14,353 bases of DNA from Microcaldota archaeon. GTDB lineage: Archaea > Micrarchaeota > Micrarchaeia > Micrarchaeales > CABMGC01. The stretch is from positions 1 through 14,353 of the forward strand of contig JAKBQS010000019.1 in the NCBI GenBank assembly GCA_021835105.1, in the 5' to 3' direction. The position numbers and the translations under genes were made by a program. Position 1 is the stretch's first letter; every line of letters starts with the position of its first letter. A model generated the notes under the pieces. It saw only the letters and a list, made by a program, of their open reading frames with translations. It was not told the origin of the DNA and made no database searches. This document shows positions 1 through 4,880 of the stretch, piece by piece.

Positions 1-668
1 CTCTTAAGGTAACTGCTTATCTCCGGCTCCCAGTTGGGTATTATCCTGTCGCTTCTCTGGAGCAGCGTAACCTTAACCCCAAAATCAGAGAACATCTGTG
101 CGAATTCAAGCCCTATTGCCCTTCCGCCGATTATTAAGATTGAAGAGGGTAGCTCTTTTAAGGATAAAGCATCCTCGCTTGTCAGATAATCCACTTTCGG
201 CAAACCATCAATCTCCGGAATCGCGGCACGCGCACCTGTTGCTATAAGCGTATTCTTTGCCCCGATCTCTCTGCTCCCGGCCTTTATTGTCTCTGCATCT
301 ATAAAAGATCCGAAAGAGTTGATGTACGTTACATTCTCAAGCGACTCAAGCACAGCTTCGTACTTCTCATTCCTTAGCTTCTCCAAGAGCCGCTTCTTTT
401 CCTGAAAAACCTCCTCGTAATCGACGCCATCAATGCGATAATCAATCCCGCCATATCTCTTCTCGCCAAGCTCTCTGAAAAATGTGCCTACAGTGAGAAG
501 CCTCTTGCTCGGTACACATCCTACATTTATGCATGTGCCACCAAGAACTGTACCTCTAGTCGCATTTCTGCCTATCATAGCCGTGCGCACTCCTAAGCTA
601 TTTGCTTTTATTGCCGCTGAGAAGGCAGCTGAACCCTGGCCTATTATCGCATAATCAAATTGCTCTAT
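1..668 (-). CDS. merA: MerA-type mercuric reductase (partial, 3' end outside window)
   Basis: This flavoprotein disulfide reductase would reduce Hg(II) to Hg(0) in the cytoplasm with NADPH. The visible 222 codons hold the FAD-binding G-x-G-x-x-A at about residues 10-15, the redox-active GGTCINVGCVPSK (Cys46, Cys51), the ATGA motif at 143-146, and the second dinucleotide fold (IIGGRAIGLE, 179-188). The stretches NEKYEAVLE, TSEDAL and EPEIS match MerA better than lipoamide dehydrogenase, although dihydrolipoamide dehydrogenase or another group member is not excluded because the C-terminal Cys pair is off the edge. There is no N-terminal heavy-metal-associated domain. An in-frame TGA lies just upstream and no ATG, GTG or TTG occurs before the FAD motif; I set the start at an ATA (668-666) that overlaps the TAG of the regulator gene and follows an AAGGTG ribosome binding site. 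It is the last visible gene of the operon. Confidence 0.8.
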   Translation of the reverse strand, partial: MEQFDYAIIGQGSAAFSAAIKANSLGVRTAMIGRNATRGTVLGGTCINVGCVPSKRLLTVGTFFRELGEKRYGGIDYRIDGVDYEEVFQEKKRLLEKLRNEKYEAVLESLENVTYINSFGSFIDAETIKAGSREIGAKNTLIATGARAAIPEIDGLPKVDYLTSEDALSLKELPSSILIIGGRAIGLEFAQMFSDFGVKVTLLQRSDRIIPNWEPEISSYLK

Positions 669-997
669 TCAATCACCTTGGAAATATACTCTCTATTGGC
701 GATGTTGCATGAAACTATCCCACTCTTGTACCTATCTATATGTTTTATTATATCCCTGATTATTGGCCTAATCTCGCTATTTAGCCCATATATCCTTTCC
801 TTACCCACTCTTCTCGCATTTACGAACCCACAATTAAGCAGGCAGCTCATGTGGTGGGAAACATTGCTCTGCTCTATCCCTGTCGAGGATACTATGTCAC
901 TGACCCTAAGGTCATTCTCAAGCAATGCCGCAAGTATGCTAAACCTGCTATAATCTCCTATCGCAAAAAAGAATGTCTTTACAGCTACCCTATCCAT
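665..997 (-). CDS. ArsR-family winged-helix metal/redox regulator
   Basis: This 110-residue protein is a small winged-helix repressor of the ArsR/SmtB type. Residues 7-75 carry the fold: a first helix (FFFAIGDYSRFSILAALL), a DIVSSTG turn, the recognition helix (EQSNVSHHMSCLLNCGFV) and the wing (ARRVGKERIYGL). The classical ELCVC metal site of ArsR is absent (here DLRVSDI), but Cys52, Cys56 and Cys97 are available for thiol-metal sensing. The ATG at 997 is preferred over one 21 nt further upstream because it lies 4 nt after the stop of the thioredoxin-like gene and has a GGAGTGAT site just before it. It probably represses its own operon through the palindrome at 2069-2088. That this is the archaeal counterpart of a mer regulator is inference from its place next to merA. 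Confidence 0.85.
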   Translation of the reverse strand: MDRVAVKTFFFAIGDYSRFSILAALLENDLRVSDIVSSTGIEQSNVSHHMSCLLNCGFVNARRVGKERIYGLNSEIRPIIRDIIKHIDRYKSGIVSCNIANREYISKVIE

Positions 998-1001
998 CAA
1001 A

Positions 1002-1562
1002 TCACTCCACAGAAGCATTTATCGCATTCTCAAGCTGCGGAAGGGTAACCGAGGGTGAGCCATTTATGTACAGTACGGTGCCGTTCGCTGAAATCAAGTA
1101 ATATATGTCAAGGTATCCGTTCGGATCATATGCCGCAGTAATATTATAACCCGCAACCCCTGGAATTATGGTGCCATTCACATAAGCATCCGGCGCATAT
1201 GAGCCGACAAACTCTCCTATTGGAGGGCCAGCGTAACCAAGGTCTTTGTAAAGTTCAAGCTCCACTATCTTCACGCCTCTCTTCTTGAAAAAACTATAAT
1301 TTTCATTCAGTGCGGAGTTCCCCTGCGCACACGTCGGGCACCATGTAGCGACAAACCAGAGGAGCACCTCATGGCCCCTGTAGGATGAGACATTGGCTTC
1401 GGAACCGTTCTCAAGCAGGAAGGAATAGTTTGGTGCCTTAGTTCCTATCGTAATATTCCTAATGCCAACGCTATGCCCGCTTACTCGGAAAACAGAGTAT
1501 ATAATAGCCAAAGCAATTATCCCTGAAATAAGTATCGCAGGAATGATATATTTTCGCCTCAT
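1002..1562 (-). CDS. Membrane-anchored TlpA/thioredoxin-like protein, heavily sequon-bearing
   Basis: An extracytoplasmic thiol-disulfide protein of 186 residues. Residues 4-26 form one hydrophobic segment after a MRRK start, which fits a signal anchor. The rest is a TlpA/redoxin domain: TKAPNYSF near 41-48, then WCPTC (Trp74, Cys75, Cys78). The outer part holds about ten N-x-S/T sequons (NIT, NYS, NGS, NVS, NGT and others), so it is probably glycosylated by the oligosaccharyltransferase encoded in this window. The ATG at 1562 is chosen because it overlaps the previous TGA (ATGA) and has a GGTGA site five bases ahead; an ATG 18 nt upstream is possible but would overlap the neighbour further. 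Within a mer-type operon it may bind or hand over metal, or keep the cysteines of the membrane protein reduced; that role is inferred. Confidence 0.85.
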   Translation of the reverse strand: MRRKYIIPAILISGIIALAIIYSVFRVSGHSVGIRNITIGTKAPNYSFLLENGSEANVSSYRGHEVLLWFVATWCPTCAQGNSALNENYSFFKKRGVKIVELELYKDLGYAGPPIGEFVGSYAPDAYVNGTIIPGVAGYNITAAYDPNGYLDIYYLISANGTVLYINGSPSVTLPQLENAINASVE

Positions 1563-2065
1563 TTTTTCACCACGCAACATCTGCCTATTTTTCTTGCTTC
1601 TGCAACTATGCTTACTATAAGAAGCGCAGCAGAGACAAGCATGATTGGAATCTCATAAGTCGCAAAAGGTCCCTGGAGTGTTCCGGTTAAACCTATTACT
1701 GTCGATGTGGACGCGCCAAGTGCTGCAAGAAATGCAGGTATAACGGATGTACAGCACAAGGCTCCTGGGATTGCAATGGCCAGCGCAGCGCCAAAACCAG
1801 ATTTGGTGCTCATCTTTACGCTATTCACCAGTGCAAAGACGTTGATGACTATGGAGAGAGATAACAATACTCCAACAAGTGCAGCAAAGGAAATTGCATA
1901 AATGCCGAGACCAAGTGCAATGTGGCGCGAGGTTAAGTTCAAGGAAGAACCTTGTAGCAGATAGGAATAGGCAAGGAAGAAAAGAAGTGCAAGAGCAGCA
2001 AATGCAGCAATGTATCTTCTGGATGAAAGTGCCATTCTGATTCCGTCTAACGCTTCAACCAGCAT
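1559..2065 (-). CDS. Four-helix membrane protein with two Cys-Cys pairs, possible mercury transporter
   Basis: First gene of the merA operon; 168 residues from the chosen start. Hydrophobic segments lie at about 19-37, 50-80, 92-125 and 139-156. The third holds PGALCCTSVIP with Cys104-Cys105, and the C-terminal tail ends GRCCVVKK with Cys163-Cys164. Paired cysteines in a helix and near a cytoplasmic end are the hallmark of MerT/MerC-type Hg(II) uptake proteins, but I see no clear sequence relation to those families, so the transport role is inferred from the cysteines and the operon. The ATG at 2065 is preferred to one at 2086: it lies about 25 nt from the centre of the TATA box, so the message would be leaderless, whereas the upstream ATG overlaps the TATA box itself. 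The stop overlaps the next gene's start. Confidence 0.75.
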   Translation of the reverse strand: MLVEALDGIRMALSSRRYIAAFAALALLFFLAYSYLLQGSSLNLTSRHIALGLGIYAISFAALVGVLLSLSIVINVFALVNSVKMSTKSGFGAALAIAIPGALCCTSVIPAFLAALGASTSTVIGLTGTLQGPFATYEIPIMLVSAALLIVSIVAEARKIGRCCVVKK

Positions 2066-2068
2066 AAT

Positions 2069-2088
2069 ATATGAATGACCATTCATAT
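2069..2088. promoter_or_regulatory. Perfect 9-2-9 palindrome, probable ArsR-type operator
   Basis: ATATGAATG and CATTCATAT are exact inverted repeats around a 2-bp spacer. The core reads TGAA-N6-TTCA, the spacing found in known ArsR/SmtB operators. It sits between the TATA box and the predicted transcription start of the merA operon, where a bound repressor would block transcription. The regulator is probably the ArsR-type protein of the same operon. Confidence 0.65.
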
Positions 2089-2095
2089 TTATATC
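2087..2095 (-). promoter_or_regulatory. TATA box of the merA operon
   Basis: On the minus strand GATATAAATA follows a purine-rich stretch (GGGAAAAC) that could be a BRE. Its centre is about 25 nt from the ATG at 2065, which predicts a leaderless transcript. Confidence 0.6.
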
Positions 2096-2298
2096 GTTTT
2101 CCCTACTTTAGGTGTTGATGGTGCTGTTTGCCCGTATCTCCACATACTTATCATGATGCCTGACCGCAATAGAACCAAGGCATTCTCGTTATACAGTGGC
2201 ATTTACCGCCAGACGGGATAAATATCAGCAATACTTTTTATCAGAATCTTGAGTTGCTGGCTGTTTCCCGCCTTTGTCTAATAGCTCCAAATGTGTGA
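2096..2298. other. Intergenic stretch without a recognised gene
   Basis: About 200 nt between the merA-operon promoter and tRNA-Glu. I see no convincing reading frame, ribosome binding site or stable hairpin followed by a T-run on either strand. It would hold the end of the tRNA transcript and the upstream part of the operon promoter. Confidence 0.4.
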
Positions 2299-2373
2299 TG
2301 CTCCCATCGGGATTTGAACCCGAGTTGCGGGGTTGAAAGCCCCACGTCCTTGGCCGGACTAGACGATAGGAGC
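2299..2373 (-). tRNA. tRNA-Glu (UUC)
   Basis: The 75 nt fold into a full cloverleaf: acceptor GCTCCTA/TGGGAGC with one G-T pair, D arm GTCT...GGAC, anticodon stem TGGGG/CCCCG with loop CTTTCAA (anticodon TTC, at 2337-2335), a 4-nt variable region, T arm TCGGG/CCCGA with loop TTCAAAT, and discriminator A. CCA is not encoded and there is no intron. It starts 3 nt after the thymidylate kinase stop, so it is either cut out of that transcript or read from a TATA-like AGTATTTTA inside the end of that gene (about 2401-2410). Confidence 0.95.
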
Positions 2374-2376
2374 ACG

Positions 2377-2952
2377 TTAAATTTTATCCTCAATCACAGA
2401 TAAAATACTATCCCTGACGCTGTTCTCATCTCTCGATGCATCCACTAAGATGAAACCCTTGTATCTCTTCGAGAGCATAAGGTAGCCCTCCCGCACCCTC
2501 TTAAGAAAGTCGAGCTTCTCGAAGAACTCACCCTTCTCATTCCGTTTCCCTATTCTCTGCACAGCTGTCTCGGGATCGAGGTCCATTAGGAATGTCATAT
2601 CAGGAATCCTGAACCTTGAATTAAGCTTCTCTATCCATTCCACTTCAAGCCCAGCGCCGTATCCGTACGCTATGGTCGAGAAGAGATACCTGTCTGTTAT
2701 AACTCCGTGCCCTTTCCCCAGCATCGGCTCCACGAATGTCTCCATGTGGTACGCCCTGTCCGCTGTGAATAGGAGCTGTATCGTGTCCTGGCTGAGCTCC
2801 TGCTCCTTCAGGAGTTCCTTTATGAATATTCCTATCCTGCTCTCGGTAGGCTCCTTGGTAAGGACAAAACCCCTCCCTTTAAGGCTTTCGTAAAGAAGCT
2901 GCGCCACGGTGCTCTTTCCGGAGCCGTCTATGCCCTCTAAGGCCACGAACAT
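2377..2952 (-). CDS. tmk: Thymidylate kinase
   Basis: Phosphorylates dTMP to dTDP with ATP in the cytoplasm. The 191 residues have the family length. The P-loop GIDGSGKST is at 7-15, TKEPTES (32-38) and TADR (63-66) contribute to the dTMP site, the DRY motif is at 87-89 followed by FSTIAYGYGAG, and DLDPETAVQRIGKRN (124-138) leads into the lid. The ATG at 2952 gives the usual short N-terminus (MFVALEG) and follows a GTGATC ribosome binding site; a TTG 15 nt upstream is the alternative. It diverges from the dCTP deaminase gene over 65 nt, and the two products act in the same pathway to dTTP. Confidence 0.95.
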   Translation of the reverse strand: MFVALEGIDGSGKSTVAQLLYESLKGRGFVLTKEPTESRIGIFIKELLKEQELSQDTIQLLFTADRAYHMETFVEPMLGKGHGVITDRYLFSTIAYGYGAGLEVEWIEKLNSRFRIPDMTFLMDLDPETAVQRIGKRNEKGEFFEKLDFLKRVREGYLMLSKRYKGFILVDASRDENSVRDSILSVIEDKI

Positions 2953-2985
2953 AAGATCACAGGACAAGAGTTAATCGGGTTACTG

Positions 2986-2999
2986 GTTTTAATATTTTA
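2986..2999. promoter_or_regulatory. Shared AT-rich promoter element of the tmk/dcd divergent pair
   Basis: TTTTAATATTTTAT is nearly symmetric and works as a TATA box on either strand. To the right its centre lies about 25 nt from the dcd ATG, which suggests a leaderless dcd message. To the left it predicts a start near 2967, about 15 nt before the tmk ATG and including its ribosome binding site. Confidence 0.5.
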
Positions 3000-3017
3000 T
3001 GCAAGCATCTTGGTAGT

Positions 3018-3557
3018 ATGATACTTTCAGATTTTGACCTTGAGAGCCTTATAAAGGAGAAGAGGCTTGTGATAAAGCCATTCAAGAAGGACATTATAAG
3101 GGAAAATGGCCTGGATCTCAGGCTATCGAACGAGATAGCGAAGCACATCAAGCGCCCTGCAGGATTCGTGCTTGATCCATCCAATCCAAAACACGTCAAC
3201 AACGAGTACGTGTCAGAGAAGAACAGCCGCGAACTGATAATAGAATCTGGTTCACAGGTGCTCCTCTCCACCATAGAGAACGTGAAGCTTCCAGAAAATC
3301 TTATAGGATTCGTGGAATTGAGAAGCACATGGGCGCGCCACGGCCTCATAATGCCGCCCACCATTATAGACGCAGGCTTCGCAGGCAACATAACGCTTGA
3401 GGTCTTTAATGCCGCAAGCAGCGGCATACTTCTAAGGCCGGGAACAAGATTCGCGCACGTTATATTTGCCACTACACTGAATAGGGTACGCAACCCTTAC
3501 AAGGGCACGTACCTTAATCAGAAAGGGATAAAATTCCCCAAAGTAATAGGAAAGTAA
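3018..3557 (+). CDS. dcd: dCTP deaminase (possibly bifunctional dCTP deaminase/dUTPase)
   Basis: Converts dCTP to dUTP, feeding dTMP synthesis; some archaeal members also release pyrophosphate to give dUMP directly. The 179-residue protein shows the trimeric dUTPase-like fold: ENGLDLRLSN at 29-38, the RSTWARHGL nucleotide motif at 102-110, IDAGFAGNITLEVFN at 117-131 with the expected catalytic glutamate at 128, LRPGTRFAHVIF at 139-150, and the C-terminal NPYKGTYLNQKG (159-170), which matches the family's YKGKYQ-type tail. Whether dUTPase activity is present cannot be settled by eye. It is divergent from tmk and its stop lies 4 nt from that of the convergent PRC-barrel gene. Confidence 0.92.
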   Translation: MILSDFDLESLIKEKRLVIKPFKKDIIRENGLDLRLSNEIAKHIKRPAGFVLDPSNPKHVNNEYVSEKNSRELIIESGSQVLLSTIENVKLPENLIGFVELRSTWARHGLIMPPTIIDAGFAGNITLEVFNAASSGILLRPGTRFAHVIFATTLNRVRNPYKGTYLNQKGIKFPKVIGK

Positions 3558-3561
3558 AAAA

Positions 3562-3840
3562 CTACCTTGTCAGGTCTTCCACTTCATCTTTTCTTGCTTC
3601 CTGGGATCCTGGTACAGGTGCAGATACGAGGACTACATCGCCTACATTCTTTACGCTCTTGTAGAGTATGCTCTTCTGCCTCAAAGCTCCCTTCGCATCT
3701 CCGCGTATGTTCTTCCACGGAACCATAAGGAGCCTGCTTACCTCGCCCTTCTCAAGATCCACTATAACATCCTGTACTTCGCCAAGATACTGACCAGAAT
3801 CGCTGTATATATCCATGCTATATATTTCAGAGATCTTCAT
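3562..3840 (-). CDS. PRC-barrel domain protein
   Basis: A small cytoplasmic beta-barrel protein of 92 residues. Residues 1-75 match the archaeal PRC-barrel pattern: MKISEIYSMDIYS, GQYLGEVQDVIVDLEKGEVSRLL (16-38), then VPWKNIRGD and a final VGDVVLVSAP strand pair. The charged C-terminal tail (SQEARKDEVEDLTR) is probably disordered. Single-domain archaeal members are common, and their role is not established; RNA or protein binding has been proposed for the fold. The start follows AGGCGATGGC, a modest ribosome binding site, and a TATA box lies at 3873-3881. A 15-bp palindrome sits at the predicted transcription start, so the gene may be under repressor control. Confidence 0.85.
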   Translation of the reverse strand: MKISEIYSMDIYSDSGQYLGEVQDVIVDLEKGEVSRLLMVPWKNIRGDAKGALRQKSILYKSVKNVGDVVLVSAPVPGSQEARKDEVEDLTR

Positions 3841-3850
3841 GCCATCGCCT

Positions 3851-3865
3851 ATGAATAGTATTCAT
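3851..3865. promoter_or_regulatory. Perfect 7-1-7 palindrome at the PRC-barrel promoter
   Basis: ATGAATA-G-TATTCAT lies between the TATA box at 3873-3881 and the start codon at 3840, over the predicted transcription start. Its ATGAAT/ATTCAT half-sites equal those of the merA-operon palindrome, but the central spacing is one base shorter. It could be an operator; the binding protein is unknown. Confidence 0.45.
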
Positions 3866-3872
3866 GAGGCAT

Positions 3873-3881
3873 GTATTTAAA
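3873..3881 (-). promoter_or_regulatory. TATA box of the PRC-barrel gene
   Basis: The minus strand reads TTTAAATAC after GG. It predicts transcription start near 3851, leaving an 11-nt leader. Confidence 0.5.
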
Positions 3882-3938
3882 CCTTTGTAGAGGGAAAGAG
3901 TCTCTATCCATCCGCGCTGCACCAGCGCCAAACAACCC

Positions 3939-3950
3939 TAATATAAATTA
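3939..3950 (+). promoter_or_regulatory. TATA box of the ATP-grasp ligase gene
   Basis: TAATATAAATTA lies about 32 nt before the ATG at 3978, which predicts a very short leader (about 5-8 nt). Confidence 0.5.
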
Positions 3951-3977
3951 CCGCTTCCGATAAGTATACGCGATTGG

Positions 3978-4874
3978 ATGAAAATAGGCGTGATATCATC
4001 ATCAGAGGGCTACTCTAACGAAGAGCTCAGTGACCTGAAGAAAGCGATATCCAAGAACAACGCAGGATACGTGAGCATAAACCTATCAGAGTCGTTTGTA
4101 AGGATAGAAGGCGGAAATGTTGCTCTCATGCACACAAACGGTGGAAAAGCAGAACACATATCTGCGGATGCAGCTGTCATGAGGAGCATAGGGATAATAA
4201 GAGACTACGAGCAGTTCAGCCACCGCCTCTGGCTCGCACAGGCTCTGGAGCTCAACGGGATGGTGATATCAAATAAAATATCCTCATGGGTATCTGCAAG
4301 CGACAAGCTCGGCACTCTAATCATACTCTCAAAATACAAGATACCGGTGCCTGATACCACCTCAAGCGAGAATTTTTTCCACGGATACGCGGCTGTGAAG
4401 AAGTATTCCGATACTGTAATAAAGCCGCTTAGGAGCGGCAAGGGCATAGGCGTATTCCGCATCAGCGATCCGGATGCAGCAATGCACATATTCAGCTATT
4501 TTACCAATCTGAGCAAGCCTATATATGTCCAGAGGTTCCTCGATAAGAAGGGCGGCGGCGACTACAGGGTGGTGGTAGTCGGAGGAGAGGTTATAGGTGC
4601 AGAGTTCAGGAAGGCAAAAGGCTGGAAGAGCAACGTAGCCCAGGGCGCAGAGCCTAGGAAGGCGCAAATAAACGCGGAGATGCGCGAGATCGCGATAAAA
4701 GCAACAGAAGCGCTAAAGCTGGATTACGCAGGAATAGACATAGCCGACACGAAGGATGGGTATTATGTGCTTGAGGCAAATCCAACAATATCATGGTCGG
4801 GATTCAGGAGAGTAACTGGTGTAAATCCAGCCTCTTACATAGTAAAAAACCTGATCTCTAATGTAAAAAACTAG
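3978..4874 (+). CDS. RimK-family ATP-grasp ligase
   Basis: An ATP-dependent carboxylate-amine/thiol ligase of 298 residues. The ATP-grasp fold is clear: the first lysine loop VIKPLRSGKGIGVF at 147-160, YVQRFLDKKGGGDYRVVVVGGEVIGA at about 183-208 in pieces, the KGWKSN motif at 214-219, and the metal-binding DYAGIDIA...VLEANPTISW (249-273; Glu266 and Asn268). The N-terminal 95 residues form the family's pre-ATP-grasp domain, ending with VISNKISSWVSASDKL, the usual entry to the ATP domain. Archaeal relatives include LysX/ArgX, the coenzyme F420 and tetrahydromethanopterin glutamate ligases (CofF, MptN) and RimK itself, and the substrate cannot be chosen by eye. It stands alone with its own promoter; the downstream gene converges on it, with stops 6 nt apart. 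Confidence 0.85.
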   Translation: MKIGVISSSEGYSNEELSDLKKAISKNNAGYVSINLSESFVRIEGGNVALMHTNGGKAEHISADAAVMRSIGIIRDYEQFSHRLWLAQALELNGMVISNKISSWVSASDKLGTLIILSKYKIPVPDTTSSENFFHGYAAVKKYSDTVIKPLRSGKGIGVFRISDPDAAMHIFSYFTNLSKPIYVQRFLDKKGGGDYRVVVVGGEVIGAEFRKAKGWKSNVAQGAEPRKAQINAEMREIAIKATEALKLDYAGIDIADTKDGYYVLEANPTISWSGFRRVTGVNPASYIVKNLISNVKN

Positions 4875-4880
4875 ATGCGC

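Noticed and set aside
548..578. ATG at codon 31 as the merA start
   Set aside because: It would remove the FAD-binding G-x-G-x-x-A motif, which is fully conserved in the visible frame upstream.
660..953. Hydrophobic 97-residue plus-strand frame opposite the ArsR-type gene
   Set aside because: It is opposite a well-supported domain and lacks a ribosome binding site.
998..1018. ATG at 1018 as the start of the ArsR-type gene
   Set aside because: It overlaps the upstream gene and adds residues outside the domain; the ATG at 997 has a well-placed GGAGTGAT site.
2066..2086. ATG at 2086 as the start of the membrane protein
   Set aside because: It overlaps the TATA box and the palindrome, so it would not be in the transcript.
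2957..3493. 178-residue minus-strand frame opposite dcd
   Set aside because: It is the antisense shadow of dCTP deaminase, with no recognisable motif and no ribosome binding site.
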